From: Neisseria yangbaofengii
GTDB taxonomy: Bacteria > Pseudomonadota > Gammaproteobacteria > Burkholderiales > Neisseriaceae
Length of the DNA: 64,000 nucleotides
NCBI RefSeq assembly: GCF_014898075.1
Contig: NZ_CP062976.1
Span: 186,001-250,000, forward strand
Reading direction: 5' to 3'
Of this stretch, positions 33,851 through 45,500 are shown piece by piece. Each line of letters starts with the position of its first letter. Position 1 is the stretch's first letter. The translations under genes and the position numbers were made by a program. The notes beneath the pieces are model-generated. The model had not been told where the DNA came from, ran no database searches, and saw only the letters and a list, made by a program, of their open reading frames with translations.

Positions 33851-34906
33851 ATGACTATTTTATCGGACGTTAAAGCATTAGGCCAACAAATCTGGTTGGA
33901 CAACTTATCCCGCTCGCTGGTGCAAAGCGGCGAATTGGCCGAAATGACCAAGCAAGGCGTGTGCGGCGTGACTTCCAATCCGGCGATTTTCCAAAAAGCC
34001 TTTGCCGGGGACGGACTGTATGCCGATGAAGTGGCCGCTTTAAAAGCGCAGGATTTGAGCCCGAAAGAGCGCTATGAAACCTTGGCGATTGCCGATGTAC
34101 AGGCGGCTTGCGATGTGTTGCTGGCCGAACATGAATCTACCGGCGGCAAAACCGGTTTCGTCAGCTTGGAAGTGGCGCCGGAATTGGCCAAAGATACTGC
34201 CGGTACCGTGGCCGAAGCCAAGCGTTTACACGCAGCCATCGGTCGTAAAAACGTGATGATTAAAGTGCCGGCTACTGATGCCGGTGTGGAAGCGTTGGAA
34301 CAATTGGTTTCAGACGGCCTGTCGATTAACCTGACCTTGCTGTTTTCCCGTGCGCAAACCCTGAAAGCCTACGCCGCTTATCAGCGCGGTATTGCCAAGC
34401 GTGTGGCCGCCGGTTTGCTGGTTGATCGCATTCAAGTGGTGGCCAGCTTCTTTATTTCGCGTGTCGACGCCGCTTTGGATGCGACCTTGCCGGAACATTT
34501 GAAAGGCAAAATCGCCGTCGCCTTGGCTAAAGCCGCTTACCAAGATTGGGAACAATTCTTCAACGGCGCCGAGTTTACCGAATTGGCCGCTAAAGGTGCC
34601 GACCGTGTGCAATTATTATGGGCATCGACCGGCGTGAAAAATCCCGACTATCCGGATACCTTATACGTCGACAGCCTGATCGGTGCGCACACCGTCAACA
34701 CCGTACCGGATGCCACACTGAAAGCCTTTGTCGATCACGGTACCGCCAAGGCCACGTTGACCGACAACACCGATGAAGCCTTGGCGCAACTGGCCGAAGC
34801 GGAAAAACTCGGCGTTGATTTGGAAGTCTTGGCAACCCGTTTGCAGGAAGACGGTTTGAAGCAGTTTGAAGAAGCCTTTGATAAACTGTTGGCGCCGTTG
34901 GCTTAA
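33851..34906 (+). CDS. tal: Transaldolase
   Basis: Transaldolase of the pentose phosphate pathway. The 351-residue protein begins with a typical TalB/Tal family segment ([11 protein letters not shown]), and the Schiff-base Lys lies in [15 protein letters not shown] near residue 140. [12 protein letters not shown] and [13 protein letters not shown] are also conserved. An uptake sequence (ttcagacggcct) lies in the gene at about 34310. ATG 33851 follows aaaggattcagag. It is divergent from kdsD; both genes use pentose phosphates. Confidence 0.95.
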   Translation: MTILSDVKALGQQIWLDNLSRSLVQSGELAEMTKQGVCGVTSNPAIFQKAFAGDGLYADEVAALKAQDLSPKERYETLAIADVQAACDVLLAEHESTGGKTGFVSLEVAPELAKDTAGTVAEAKRLHAAIGRKNVMIKVPATDAGVEALEQLVSDGLSINLTLLFSRAQTLKAYAAYQRGIAKRVAAGLLVDRIQVVASFFISRVDAALDATLPEHLKGKIAVALAKAAYQDWEQFFNGAEFTELAAKGADRVQLLWASTGVKNPDYPDTLYVDSLIGAHTVNTVPDATLKAFVDHGTAKATLTDNTDEALAQLAEAEKLGVDLEVLATRLQEDGLKQFEEAFDKLLAPLA

Positions 34907-34924
34907 AGTTTGATTAGGATAAAT

Positions 34925-34959
34925 GAGGCCGTCTGAAAAAATGATTTTCAGACGGCCTC
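34925..34959. terminator. DUS inverted-pair terminator after tal
   Basis: gaggccgtctgaaaa / ttttcagacggcctc follows the tal stop. A second small stem (aaacagccgtttctga / tcagaaacggctgttt) lies just behind it at 34967-35002. Confidence 0.85.
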
Positions 34960-35006
34960 ATTCATAAACAGCCGTTTCTGAATCGTCAGAAACGGCTGTT
35001 TCGATA

Positions 35007-35083
35007 TGGTAGGCACGATCGGATTCGAACCAACGACCCCCACCATGTCAAGGTGGTGCTCTAACCAACTGAGCTACGTGCCT
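35007..35083 (-). tRNA. tRNA-Val (GAC)
   Basis: On the minus strand: acceptor AGGCACG / CGTGCCT, D-arm with gctcagttggttagagc, anticodon loop TTGACAT with anticodon GAC, T-loop ttcgaat, discriminator A and encoded CCA (complement of tgg at 35007-35009). Confidence 0.94.
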
Positions 35084-35154
35084 GTGATGGAAGCCGATTA
35101 TAGGCGTGGCCGCTTGCTTTGGCAAGGCCGTCTGAACGGTTTGGCCACTCGAAA

Positions 35155-35645
35155 CCCTTACTGAACGGCATAACCGAATACACCGCCGTATATGCCGGCA
35201 AAGGCTGCGACAGCAAAGCCAATCGGGAATGCTTAAACACAAAAAGCTTTCGGACGGCATCATACGTAAAGCCCGCCGTGGCCGCCCCCTAACAGACGAA
35301 GGCAAACAACGCAACCGATACTTATCGGAAACCCGTTATGCGGCGGAACAGGGGTTCGGTACATTGCACCGCAAGTTCCGCTGCCATAGGGCAACATATT
35401 TCGGCTTACGGAAAGCGAATGCGCAAAGTCATTTGAAAGCGGTGTGTTTGAATTTGCCCGAAGCGGCAAACAAATTCAGCCTCGTTGCGCCTGCTGCCTG
35501 AAAAGGGGAGCACCCGGGAAATCGGGCGCTTGGGCGGCAGGATTCGGGGGAGTTTAGGGAAATCTGTGTGTTTGGAGAGGAAATAAAGGTTACTTGATAA
35601 TTCAAGTAACCTTTATTGTTTGGGAAAGGGAATTTTGCAAAGGCC
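35155..35645 (+). mobile_element. IS5-family (IS1106-like) insertion sequence remnant with broken transposase
   Basis: Only the 3' part of the element is left. A first frame reads GITEYTAVYAGKGCDSKANR; after a frameshift near 35230 the next frame reads KLSDGIIRKARRGRPLTDEG, then NRYLSETRYAAEQGFGTLHR and ends about 35501. These match the C-terminal catalytic part (with the final Glu region) of the IS5-family transposases common in Neisseria. The right end gggaattttgcaaaggcctc (35626-35645) is the element's terminal repeat and resembles the ends of the R1 repeats. An internal stem (aaaggttacttga / tcaagtaaccttt, 35585-35616) is also present. Confidence 0.78.
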
Positions 35646-35650
35646 TCAGG

Positions 35651-35856
35651 TGTAGGAAATTGTCGGGTTGTTTACACTTTATTATTCAAAACAGCTTTTG
35701 TTTTTTGCCCGAATGATTGTTTTAGGATTTTTGAGCATTATCAAGAACCATGCGGCTTTGCCGTGCCTTTCGGCATTCTTGGCAACACTCGAAAATCCCA
35801 ACATGGGTCTTCCAGCAAATAAAGCAAAAGTGTAAACAACGCTAGGATTTTCTACG
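35651..35856. repeat. R2 MITE-like element, copy 1 (about 206 bp)
   Basis: Begins tgtaggaaattgtcgggttg and ends with the inverse (aacaacgctaggattttctacg); the ends pair over about 30 bases. The whole length aligns with 59342-59546. The interior shares a frame in both copies that encodes KTAFVFCxNDCFRIFEH and GILGNTRKS, but it starts in flanking repeat sequence. It lies immediately after the right end of the IS5-family remnant. Confidence 0.75.
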
Positions 35857-35860
35857 TCCC

Positions 35861-35903
35861 AGGCCGTCTGAAAACGAAATATGCGCTTTCAGACGGCCTT
35901 TCT
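35861..35903. terminator. DUS inverted-pair terminator after carB
   Basis: aggccgtctgaaaacg / cgctttcagacggcct stem lies 16 bases behind the minus-strand carB stop codon. Confidence 0.85.
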
Positions 35904-35918
35904 TTTCACACAACTGAC

Positions 35919-38900
35919 TTATTTTTTCAAACGCCCGTGTAGCTCTTGTACGCTGTACACGCCCAAGTGATCCCGGCTTTTTGCGCCTTCGCTCATGGCT
36001 TCGCCGCCGGCAACGGTGGTGTATTGCGGCACACGTTGGGTCAGCGAGGTGCGGCGGATGCTGTGGCTGTCGGCGATTGCCTGGCTGTCGTTGGCAACGG
36101 TATTGATGACCAGCGAGATTTCGCCGTTTTTGAGGGCATCGACGATGTGCGGACGGCCTTCCAATACTTTATTAACGGTTTGGACAGTGATGCCCTGTTC
36201 CGCCAGATAAGCAGCCGTGCCACGGGTGGCGCACAGGCCGTAGCCCAGGGCTTGGAAGTTTTTCGCTGTTTTGAGAATCAGCGGTTTGTCTTCATCACGC
36301 ACGGCGATAAACACTTTGCCGGTAGCGGGCAGGCGTTCGCCTGCGCCCAGCTGGGCTTTGTAGTAGGCTTCGCCGAAACTTGCGCCCACGCCCATCACTT
36401 CGCCGGTGGAGCGCATTTCGGGGCCGAGAATGGTGTCCACGCCGGGGAATTTGATAAACGGGAACACGGCTTCTTTCACGGCGTAGAAATCCGGAATCAC
36501 TTCTTTTTCAATGCCTTGTTCTTTCAGCGAAATGCCTGCCATTGCCCGTGCGCCGACTTTTGCCAACGGCACGGAAGTGGCTTTGGACACAAACGGTACG
36601 GTGCGTGAGGCACGAGGGTTCACTTCCAATACGAACACCACGCCGTCCTGCACGGCAAACTGTACGTTCATCAGACCGACCACACCCAGTGCATACGCCA
36701 TGGCTTTGGTTTGGCGGCGGATTTCGTCTTGGATTTCTTGGCTCAAGGAATACGGCGGCAACGAGCAGCCGGAGTCGCCAGAGTGGATGCCCGCCTGTTC
36801 GACGTGCTGCATAATGCCGCCGATAACGACATCTTTGCCGTCTGAAACGCAGTCCACATCGACTTCGATGGCGTTGTTTAGGAAGAAGTCGAGCAGCACG
36901 GGGCTGTCTTCGGAAACCTGCACCGCTTCACGCATATAGGTTTGCAGCTGTTCTTTGCTGTGAACCACCTGCATGGCACGGCCGCCCAAAACGTAAGACG
37001 GACGGACGACCAGCGGATAGCCGATTTCTTCCGCTAAAACAAGGGCTTCTTCTTCGTTGCGGGCGGTGCGGTTCGGTGGTTGGCGCAAGCCTAAGTCGTT
37101 CAATACTTTTTGGAAGCGTTCGCGGTCTTCGGCGGCATCGATGCTGTCGGCGGAGGTGCCGATAATGTTCACGCCGTTTTCCACTAAGGCGTTGGCAAGT
37201 TTCAGCGGGGTTTGTCCGCCGTAATGCACAATCACGCCCCACGGGTTTTCTTTTTTCACGATTTCCAACACGTCTTCCAGCGTCAGCGGCTCGAAATAGA
37301 GGCGGTCGGAAGTGTCGAAGTCGGTGGAAACGGTTTCGGGGTTGCAGTTGACCATAATGGTTTCAAAACCGCTTTCACGCAGGGCGAGGGCGGCGTGAAC
37401 GCAGCAGTAGTCAAACTCGATGCCTTGACCGATACGGTTCGGACCGCCGCCGAGAATCATGACTTTCTTGTTTTCAGACGGCCTTGCTTCGCATTCTTCT
37501 TCGTAAGTCGAATAGAGGTAGGCGGTGTCGGTGGCAAATTCCGCTGCACAAGTGTCCACCCGTTTGTAAACAGGGTGCAGCTTGAGGGCGTAGCGGTGTT
37601 CGCGCACTTCTTTTTCGGAAACGTTTAATAATTGCGCCAAACGCTTGTCGGAGAAGCCTTTGCGTTTCAGACGACGTAAGGCAGCGTAATCCAAATCGTT
37701 CAGGCTGCCTGCGGCAACGGCGGCTTCTTCTTTCATCAAATCTTCGATTTGTGCCAAGAACCAAGGGTCGATGGCGCAGATTTCGTGGATTTCCGCCAAG
37801 CTGAAACCGGCACGGAAGGCATCGGCGACAAACAGCATACGTTCGGGGCCGGGGTTGGCTAATTCACGGCGGATTTCAGCTTTGTCGAGCGTGCGGGGGT
37901 TGAAGCCGCACAAACCGGTTTCCAGTCCCCGCAGGGCTTTTTGGAACGATTCCTGAATGGTGCGACCCATCGCCATCACTTCGCCCACCGATTTCATCTG
38001 CGTGGTCAGGCGGTCGTCTGCCGCCGGGAATTTTTCAAAGGCAAAACGTGGGATTTTGGTAATCACATAGTCAATCGAAGGCTCGAACGAAGCGGGCGTT
38101 CTGCCGCCGGTGATGTCGTTTTGCAGCTCGTCCAAAGTGAAGCCCACCGCCAGTTTCGCCGCCACTTTCGCAATCGGGAAGCCGGTGGCTTTGGAAGCCA
38201 GTGCAGATGAACGGGATACACGTGGGTTCATCTCGATGACAATCATCTCGCCGTTGGCGGGATTGACGGCAAACTGCACGTTCGAGCCGCCGGTGTCCAC
38301 GCCGATTTCACGCAATACCGCTAACGAAGCGTTACGCATGATTTGGTATTCTTTGTCGGTGAGCGTTTGCGCCGGCGCAACCGTAATCGAATCGCCGGTA
38401 TGCACGCCCATCGGGTCGAAGTTTTCAATCGAACAGATGATGATGCAGTTGTCGTTTTTATCCCGCACCACTTCCATTTCATATTCCTTCCAACCCAAAA
38501 CCGACTGCTCGATCAGCAGCTCGTGGGTCGGCGAAGCATCAAAGCCCCGTTCGCAAATCGCCAAAAATTCATCACGGTTGTAGGCAATGCCGCCACCCGA
38601 ACCGCCCATGGTGAAAGACGGACGGATCAGCGTCGGAAAGCCGACCTGTTCCTGCGCCGCCAACGCCTCGTTCATGGTGTGGCAGACAAACGATTTCGGG
38701 CAGGAAAGCCCGATTTTTTCCATCGCCTCTTTAAAGCGGCCGCGGTCTTCGGCTTTGTCGATGGCATCTTCGGTCGCACCGATCAGCTCGACATTGTATT
38801 TCGCCAACACGCCGTTGCGTGCCAAATCCAAGGCACAGTTCAACGCCGTCTGTCCGCCCATGGTCGGCAACACCGCATCAGGACGCTCTTTGGCAATAAT

Positions 38901-39128
38901 CTTTTCAACCGTCTGCCACATAATCGGCTCGATATAGGTAACATCCGCCATTTCAGGGTCGGTCATAATCGTGGCGGGGTTGGAATTGACGAGAATGACT
39001 TTATAGCCTTCCTCACGCAACGCTTTACATGCTTGCGCTCCGGAATAGTCAAACTCACAGGCTTGGCCGATGACAATCGGGCCAGCGCCGATAATTAAAA
39101 TGGATTTTAGGTCGGTACGTTTAGGCAT
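35919..39128 (-). CDS. carB: Carbamoyl-phosphate synthase large subunit CarB
   Basis: CarB makes carbamoyl phosphate from bicarbonate, ATP and ammonia supplied by CarA, for arginine and pyrimidines. The 1069 residues cover two homologous ATP-grasp halves (start [20 protein letters not shown], second half [20 protein letters not shown] near residue 556) and a C-terminal MGS-like allosteric domain. The length is normal. carA is on the same strand but about 1.9 kb upstream, separated by two unrelated genes; a large variable insert between carA and carB is known in Neisseria. Confidence 0.97.
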   Translation of the reverse strand: MPKRTDLKSILIIGAGPIVIGQACEFDYSGAQACKALREEGYKVILVNSNPATIMTDPEMADVTYIEPIMWQTVEKIIAKERPDAVLPTMGGQTALNCALDLARNGVLAKYNVELIGATEDAIDKAEDRGRFKEAMEKIGLSCPKSFVCHTMNEALAAQEQVGFPTLIRPSFTMGGSGGGIAYNRDEFLAICERGFDASPTHELLIEQSVLGWKEYEMEVVRDKNDNCIIICSIENFDPMGVHTGDSITVAPAQTLTDKEYQIMRNASLAVLREIGVDTGGSNVQFAVNPANGEMIVIEMNPRVSRSSALASKATGFPIAKVAAKLAVGFTLDELQNDITGGRTPASFEPSIDYVITKIPRFAFEKFPAADDRLTTQMKSVGEVMAMGRTIQESFQKALRGLETGLCGFNPRTLDKAEIRRELANPGPERMLFVADAFRAGFSLAEIHEICAIDPWFLAQIEDLMKEEAAVAAGSLNDLDYAALRRLKRKGFSDKRLAQLLNVSEKEVREHRYALKLHPVYKRVDTCAAEFATDTAYLYSTYEEECEARPSENKKVMILGGGPNRIGQGIEFDYCCVHAALALRESGFETIMVNCNPETVSTDFDTSDRLYFEPLTLEDVLEIVKKENPWGVIVHYGGQTPLKLANALVENGVNIIGTSADSIDAAEDRERFQKVLNDLGLRQPPNRTARNEEEALVLAEEIGYPLVVRPSYVLGGRAMQVVHSKEQLQTYMREAVQVSEDSPVLLDFFLNNAIEVDVDCVSDGKDVVIGGIMQHVEQAGIHSGDSGCSLPPYSLSQEIQDEIRRQTKAMAYALGVVGLMNVQFAVQDGVVFVLEVNPRASRTVPFVSKATSVPLAKVGARAMAGISLKEQGIEKEVIPDFYAVKEAVFPFIKFPGVDTILGPEMRSTGEVMGVGASFGEAYYKAQLGAGERLPATGKVFIAVRDEDKPLILKTAKNFQALGYGLCATRGTAAYLAEQGITVQTVNKVLEGRPHIVDALKNGEISLVINTVANDSQAIADSHSIRRTSLTQRVPQYTTVAGGEAMSEGAKSRDHLGVYSVQELHGRLKK

Positions 39129-39147
39129 GGTGGGTCTTTCTTCAAAA

Positions 39148-39705
39148 TTATTGGCAATTAATTTTATTCAATTGATCTACAAGTTGTTGTTGCTGTTCTT
39201 GTCTGATTTGTATGTCTTGCTCGGTTAATTGGTAGTGATACCATCCCCCTGAAGACTTGGATTTTAGTTCTTCTCTAATATTATCTAGTTGTTTCTGTAA
39301 GTGTTGCTGCATTTGCAAACAGGAGTTTTTATTTTCTACAATCGATGAAAGTTTTGAGTTTTCATTAATTATTCTTTGGTTTGTATTTGCAACTTGAGTG
39401 CTATTTTGTATGCAGCGATTAAATTCTTCACGAGATACATAACTTTATTTTATTGAGTTTTCTAAATTTCTCTTTTCAGTTTGGCAGATAGCAAAATTTT
39501 TCTCGGACGTGGATTTTTCTGTCTCTAGTTTGTTTTTTTCTTCTTTTAGATCATTAATCTGCCGAATATATGATTCTTTGTTTTCCTTATGGGAATAGTC
39601 AATAATAAACCATGCTGATATAACACCAATGAAGAATCCGATGATAATTCCAGTAAACGTTTCTTTTTTTGACCATTTGGTTGCTTCGTTGTGAGAAATA
39701 GACAT
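39148..39705 (-). pseudogene. Membrane-anchored coiled-coil protein with an in-frame stop
   Basis: The minus-strand frame from ATG 39705 encodes a single membrane helix (TGIIIGFFIGVISAWFIIDY, about residues 18-37) and a Lys/Glu-rich coiled coil, then hits TAA at 39445-39447. The same frame continues without another stop for about 99 codons (SYVSREEFNRCIQNSTQV, later GGWYHYQLTEQDIQIRQ, ending LNKINCQ) to the TAA at 39148-39150. The downstream part lacks a good start codon. It reads as one gene of about 185 codons broken by a point mutation. Family not recognised. It is AT-rich compared with carA and carB. Confidence 0.65.
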
Positions 39706-39853
39706 GATTTATATTCCTTAAAAAATGCCATTTGAAAAAAGCTGTAGCAAGCGTAGGTGGGGCGTGACCCAAAAATTTCTTAAACGCCATGGTTGTGTTG
39801 GGTTTTCAACCCAACCAACAATATCCCTACAAATTCAAAAGGCCGTCTGAAAC

Positions 39854-40867
39854 TCAAACGTCCAACTTCAAATCCCCATCTTTAATCCAGTTTTTTCTAC
39901 GCATAAATGCGGCAATAATCAGCGTCAATACCGCAGGCAACACAAAATGCAGCAGGCCAATCGCCAGCCAAACGGCCGGGGCGTTTCCCATGGCGTTGAT
40001 AGTGCCGACTTGACCGACCAAGCCGCTGGTGCCCATGCCTGCTCCGCCGGGGATGTTGCTCATTTGAAAGCCGACGGTGGCGACAGGGCCTAAAATCGCG
40101 CCGCTGAGTGTGGGCGGTATCCAAATCAGCGGGTTTTTCACGATATTGGGCATTTGCAGCATGCTGGTGCCCAAGCCTTGGCTGAGTAAGCCCGACCATC
40201 GGTTTTCTTTAAAACCCATTACCGCAAAACCGACCATTTGTGCGCAGCAGCCGACGGTGGCCGCACCTGCCGCCAAGCCGCTGAGTGATAGGGCGATGGC
40301 GACGGCGGCGCTGGAAACGGGCAGGGTCAGAATCATGCCCATCAACACGGCAACGATAATGCCCATCAACACCGGCTGCAATTCTACTGCCCACATAATC
40401 AGCGCGCCGGCTTGGGTCATGGCGGCGGCGATAAGGGGGCCGGCAAACTGGGCGGCGGCCATGCCGCTGATTAAGGTAGCGGCCGGGGTGGCGATGATAT
40501 CAATCGGGGTGGTTTTGCTGACCAGTTTGCCGGTTTCGGTGCCGACGGCAACTGCGATAAAACAGCCGACAGGCCCGCCGAGTGCCGCACCGGCCAAGCC
40601 GACGATGGTACCGGCGAACAAGACCAGCGGCGGGGCTTTCAAGGCATAAGCCACGCCTACACCGATGGCCGCACCCATGCCGGCTTGTGCTTGGCCGCCG
40701 ATTTCGACCAGCCAAGGCAGGTTTGTCCAGCCGCCGACGGTTTTTAAAATCAGGCCGATAATCAGCGAGCCGAACAGGCCGAGCGCCATGAAGTTCAGCG
40801 CATCAATACCGTAGCGGCGCAAGCTGAATTCGATGTTTTTTTGTGCGAGCAGGGTTTTGATGTCCAT
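39854..40867 (-). CDS. PTS EIIC-like (EIIC_2/PfoR-type) membrane protein
   Basis: A 337-residue integral membrane protein with about nine hydrophobic helices rich in Gly and Ala. Segments such as GMGAAIGVGVAYALKAPPLV and VGLAGAALGGPVGCFIAVAV, and the C-terminal NIPGGAGMGTSGLVGQVGTI, match the family annotated as PTS sugar transporter subunit IIC (PfoR-like). No EIIA or EIIB partner is present. The family's substrate is not established, so a transport role is only probable. It lies in the insert between carB and carA. Confidence 0.78.
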   Translation of the reverse strand: MDIKTLLAQKNIEFSLRRYGIDALNFMALGLFGSLIIGLILKTVGGWTNLPWLVEIGGQAQAGMGAAIGVGVAYALKAPPLVLFAGTIVGLAGAALGGPVGCFIAVAVGTETGKLVSKTTPIDIIATPAATLISGMAAAQFAGPLIAAAMTQAGALIMWAVELQPVLMGIIVAVLMGMILTLPVSSAAVAIALSLSGLAAGAATVGCCAQMVGFAVMGFKENRWSGLLSQGLGTSMLQMPNIVKNPLIWIPPTLSGAILGPVATVGFQMSNIPGGAGMGTSGLVGQVGTINAMGNAPAVWLAIGLLHFVLPAVLTLIIAAFMRRKNWIKDGDLKLDV

Positions 40868-40886
40868 TTTTCCTCTTGATGAACAT

Positions 40887-40922
40887 GCCGTCTGAAAAAA
40901 TAAAGGCTTTCAGACGGCCTTT
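40887..40922. terminator. DUS inverted pair upstream of the EIIC-like gene
   Basis: atgccgtctgaaa / ctttcagacggcct stem, one arm AT-type and the other AG-type, lies between carA and the EIIC-like gene. Confidence 0.7.
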
Positions 40923-40985
40923 GAATACATGCGTGAAGCAGTCATCAGTATAGTTTTAATATTATTTTGAGATGGGATCGTTATT

Positions 40986-41025
40986 TTTCAGACGGCCTCT
41001 TTTATTCCGTTAGAGGCCGTCTGAA
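40986..41025. terminator. DUS inverted-pair terminator after carA
   Basis: ttcagacggcctct / agaggccgtctgaa lies just behind the minus-strand carA stop codon; with the pair at 40887 it isolates carA from the insert. Confidence 0.8.
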
Positions 41026-41034
41026 CACGCAGCA

Positions 41035-42165
41035 TTACGCCTTAGCCGCTTTGATGCTGTCGATAAATTTGTCGAACAGATAAGCCACATCGTGCGGGCC
41101 GGGGCTGGCTTCGGGGTGGCCTTGGAAGCTGAATGCCGCTTGATCGGTCAGTTCGATGCCTTGCAGCGAGCCGTCAAACAATGAGCGGTGGGTTACTTTG
41201 GCGTTGGCGGGCAGGGTGTCTGCGTCCACTTCGAAGCCGTGGTTTTGGCTGGTAATCATCACTTTGCCGCTTGCCAAGTCTTGCACGGGGTGGTTGGCAC
41301 CGTGGTGGCCGAACGGCATTTTGCGGGTTTTGGCACCGATGGCCAAACCCAATAATTGATGTCCCAAACAAATGCCGAACAGCGGTTTTTTGCTGGCGAG
41401 CAACTCTTTAACGGCGGCGATGGCGTAGTCGCAAGGTTCAGGGTCACCGGGGCCGTTGGAGAGGAAAACACCGTCGGGATTCAATGCCAATACGTCTTTG
41501 GCGGGCGTTTGGGCGGGGACGACGGTCAGGCGGCAGCCCCGTTCGGCGAGCATACGCAGGATATTGGTTTTCACGCCGAAATCGTAGGCAACCACGTGAT
41601 ACGGCTGATTTTCAGGCTTGGTGTGACCTTGACCGAGTTTCCATGTGCCTTCCGTCCATTCGCAGGCTTCTTTGCAGCTGACTTCTTTTGCCAAGTCTTT
41701 GCCGACCATGCTGCCGAATGCGGCGATGAGTTCTTGTGCTTTTTCAACGGTGGCGTCTGCGCCGGTGAGGATTGCGCCGGCTTGCGCACCTTTATCCCGC
41801 AGAATGCGGGTCAGGCGGCGGGTGTCGATGTCGGCGATGGCAACGGTTTGGTTGCGTACCAAGTATTCTTGCAGGCTTTCGGCGGCACGGAAATTGCTGT
41901 GTAAAAGCGGCAGGTCGCGGATAATCAGACCGGCGGCGAATACGCTGTGGCTTTCAGTGTCTTCAGAGTTGGTGCCGGTGTTGCCGATGTGCGGATAGGT
42001 AAGGGTAACGATTTGTTTGCAGTAAGACGGGTCGGTCAGAATTTCCTGATAGCCGGTCATGGAGGTGTTGAACACGACTTCGCCGGAAGTCGAGCCGTTA
42101 TAACCGATTGATGTGCCGTGGAAAACGCTGCCGTCTGCGAGAACCAGAAGTGCCGGAGTTGTCAT
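41035..42165 (-). CDS. carA: Carbamoyl-phosphate synthase small subunit CarA
   Basis: CarA is the glutamine amidotransferase subunit that supplies ammonia to CarB. The 376 residues comprise an N-terminal domain ([20 protein letters not shown]) and a class I GATase domain with the nucleophile Cys in [13 protein letters not shown] (near residue 266) and the catalytic His-Glu in GHPEASPGP near residue 349. The length is usual. Uptake-sequence pairs flank it on both sides. Confidence 0.97.
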   Translation of the reverse strand: MTTPALLVLADGSVFHGTSIGYNGSTSGEVVFNTSMTGYQEILTDPSYCKQIVTLTYPHIGNTGTNSEDTESHSVFAAGLIIRDLPLLHSNFRAAESLQEYLVRNQTVAIADIDTRRLTRILRDKGAQAGAILTGADATVEKAQELIAAFGSMVGKDLAKEVSCKEACEWTEGTWKLGQGHTKPENQPYHVVAYDFGVKTNILRMLAERGCRLTVVPAQTPAKDVLALNPDGVFLSNGPGDPEPCDYAIAAVKELLASKKPLFGICLGHQLLGLAIGAKTRKMPFGHHGANHPVQDLASGKVMITSQNHGFEVDADTLPANAKVTHRSLFDGSLQGIELTDQAAFSFQGHPEASPGPHDVAYLFDKFIDSIKAAKA

Positions 42166-42201
42166 GATGAATTCCTGTCTTGCTTTGAAATGTTTGATAT
42201 G

Positions 42202-42239
42202 AGGCCGTCTGAAAAAAGAAAGAGCGTTTCAGACGGCCT
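42202..42239. terminator. DUS inverted pair upstream of carA
   Basis: aggccgtctgaaa / gtttcagacggcct lies 37 bases upstream of the carA start on the minus strand, in the region shared with pilC. Confidence 0.65.
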
Positions 42240-42526
42240 TCGGAATACGGTTAAAAAAAAACACGTCACACAATATCGGGAACATTGTGTTACGTGCTTT
42301 TTCAGGCATTTCTGTTTATGCCGTAGAAGCACTGCATTTTAAGCGAAAACATGGTTTGGTTCAAGCCTAAAAACGGGTACATGGCAGAAAAAAGCGATAA
42401 ATGGCTGTTTCATTTTTGTCATCAATTTGCCGTGTAGCCGGCTAAATTGGTGCAAAGGCCACCTATTATGCAATAGAAATGATAAAATCAGGTTTCGACA
42501 AACAATAACAAACGGTTTGTATTTCC
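42240..42526. other. Divergent carA/pilC upstream region
   Basis: Besides the uptake-sequence pair at 42202, the region holds a small imperfect stem (acacaatatcgggaacattgtgt, near 42269-42292) and otherwise nothing I can assign. No run of G or other simple repeat is present near the pilC start. Confidence 0.45.
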
Positions 42527-45500
42527 ATGAAATCTAAATCTAAAAAACATATTATTGGGAACCGCGCTGCGCGCAAAAACAGTGTTCGTCCGATTATTTT
42601 GAGCGTGGCATCGGCATTGTCGCTGGTGCCGGCGCAGGCGGCATATGCTTCGTTTGCGGCAACGCCTTTGGGTTTGCAAAATAAGACGGAAACTTCAGGT
42701 CAGTTAGCGGTAAAACATAACATTATGTTTTTTATCGATGACTCGGGGAGTATGGCGTTTAACGTTGATGGTACAAAAACAACTGCAGTACCTCCCGCTG
42801 AGCAGCGTTTAACCATTGCTAAAAATGCTTTAAATAGTGTTTTAGATAAATACAAAGACGAATTTTATTGGGGTTTGCAAACCTTACATAATAATGGTCG
42901 TTCAGATACAACAGATTTTTCAACTCCTTGGACGGAGATGAAAAATAAGGTCAATCGAATTTCTGCCAGTAATGGTACGCCTACAACGCGCCGATATTAT
43001 GAAATTGTCAGTAATGTGGTGATGCCTAATGTGCAATACCGTTGTCAGAAATCTTATGTCGTATTAATGTCTGATGGTGATGCCAATTTGAGTTGTAACT
43101 ATAATTCTCGATATAGCAAAGTTTCTAACTTCACATATAATCAAGGTAGTTATTATTCGGATTACTATAATCGTACAATTAATCTAGGATCAGAGGCAAA
43201 TTTTGCTGATTCATACCGTTATTTCGGAGTGCCGGCTAACAGTGGTTCCTGTTTTGATATGACGGGCGGGTCATACAGCACATTCTGGGATCGAGAGGGT
43301 GGATTAGGCTTTTTCAGTCAGCGCTTAGCCAATGACGATTTTAAAAAGACGGGTGTGGATAAAGCCGGTGTGAGTTGGAATGGTGATCCTAATGTTGACC
43401 CTAAAGGTACAGATTTCAGTAAGCAGCTTGTGCAAACCTTTACTGTAGGGTTTGGCGGAGGAATGACCGCAGTAGGGCAAAAATACTTAACACAAGGTGC
43501 TAGCCGGCCGGAATGGTATTTTAATGCACGAACTCCGGATTCGTTATTGAAAGCGTTTGCCACCATTGCAGAGAGCATTCAAAATGATAGTGCCAATATT
43601 GGCTTGGTGGGTGCCGGCACTGTAGCACCGGCTAAGACCAGTAGCGGTATAAGCGGCATGGCGGCAAATGTAGAGTTAGATTCTGGAACATGGAGCAGCC
43701 GTCTGCGCTTTTATGATGTGGATAAAGCGACAGGCCGGGTGAAGGCCAATCCAGCCAAATACCCATTATTCACAGAGCGTCAAACTTTAATTAATACCGA
43801 TGGTGTAAATATTTATTGGGCTAACGATTACACATCTTATGGTAATAATGCCCTGTTTGGCTTGGGCTCAAGTGCGAAAGAAGATGAATGGAAGAGCGCT
43901 TTAGTGCCGTGGGTTATCCGTACTGGTAATGACAATGATATCGCCAATCGTTACGGCAAGGCGCAAGGCTACAGTCAAGATTATCGAGAACGCAAACCTA
44001 CTCAGGAAAATCCGGATACACGTAACTTGGGTGATATTATCGATAGTCCGGTCTTGACTATTGGTGGCGGTACTGCAGACGGTTTGGTTAACGGACGTAA
44101 TGAATTTTTGGTGACTGCTGCAAATGACGGTATGGTACATTTGTTCCGTAGCCATAATGATCAAAATCCATATAGCTTGGCTTTAAGCTACATTCCTGCT
44201 GCGATGGAGCGAGGCAGTGAAAGTGATAATTATGGCGGTCGGAATATTGCCCATACCCTGAAAGAAGTTGCGGACAAAGATTATGGCGATGCTGCCCATC
44301 CTCACCGTTATTTGATTAATGGTGGTATTGTTGTCCGACGCACGGCTAATGATACTAACGTTAAAGGTCAGCAATCATTTATGTTTGGTGCGATGGGGCA
44401 AGGTGCGCGTGGTGCATATGCTCTGAATATTGGTGGTAAGAATCGTGTTACCGGTGAAAATATCGGATTAAATGCGGCCCCGTCATCTTGGTTGAGTCAA
44501 GTACCACTATTTGAGACAAAGAAAACCAATGAAGATACGGCTAATGGTAAACCACATTATATGAATATGCTTGGTTATACGGTCGGTACACCACAAATCG
44601 GGCGTATTGCATTGCAGCGTAAAAATGGCGCGGTAAATTTTGAAGAAAGCACCCGTTATGGTGGCTTCTTAGCAAATGGTTATGGCTTGAGACCCTCGAA
44701 TTCGACTGAAACGGCTTTGTATGTTTATGATATGTTGGGGCAAAGTGCCTATGATGGTTCAATAAATGGTGCCATGGCTGGCGATGTGATTCATAAATTT
44801 GAGATTGGCGGCCATGCAGGCTTATCCAGCCCAACATTAGTGGATACCGATTTTGATGGCGTAGTTGATGTTGCTTACGCGGGTGACTATGCGGGCAATA
44901 TGTATCGCTTTGATATGCGTGCAGATTCGACATCAGGCTGGAAAGCGACCAAAATTTTCTCAGGCAACCCGTCTCAGCCGATTACTTCTGCGCCTGCGGT
45001 TTCCCGCCTTGCGTCCAATAAATACGTAGTTATTTTTGGTACGGGTAGCGATATTTATCAAGAAGATATTAATGATAAAAATCAGCAAGCAGTATATGGC
45101 GTTTATGATGATTTGACTGTAGAAGCGCCGGCTGCTGTTTCCGTAAGTGATTTGCAGCAGCAGGATTTGTCTGAAACTGGCGATGGTTTCCGTCGAATCA
45201 CCAATACCAATGCAATCGCAGAAGGTAAAAAAGGTTGGTTTGTACCTTTGGGTGCCAATGATGGTGAACGTGTTGTGGTAAAACCGACCATGATTTTGCG
45301 TACAGCAGTCGTCAGTACACGTATTTATAATCAAACCACCAAGCCACCACAGGGTAATTCTGAAGATGTTTGCCGCGTAGATAGCAAAACCACTGAAACT
45401 TCAAGCTCAAGCTGGATTTTGGCATTGAATGCCGAAACCGGTGGTGCTTTAAAGAAAGCCGATGCGCGTTTGAAATTTATTCAACAGGCTGATTCGGCTG

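Noticed and set aside
38343-39098. Long plus-strand frame within carB
   Set aside because: It is antisense to the highly conserved N-terminal ATP-grasp domain; no start signal or protein-like composition.
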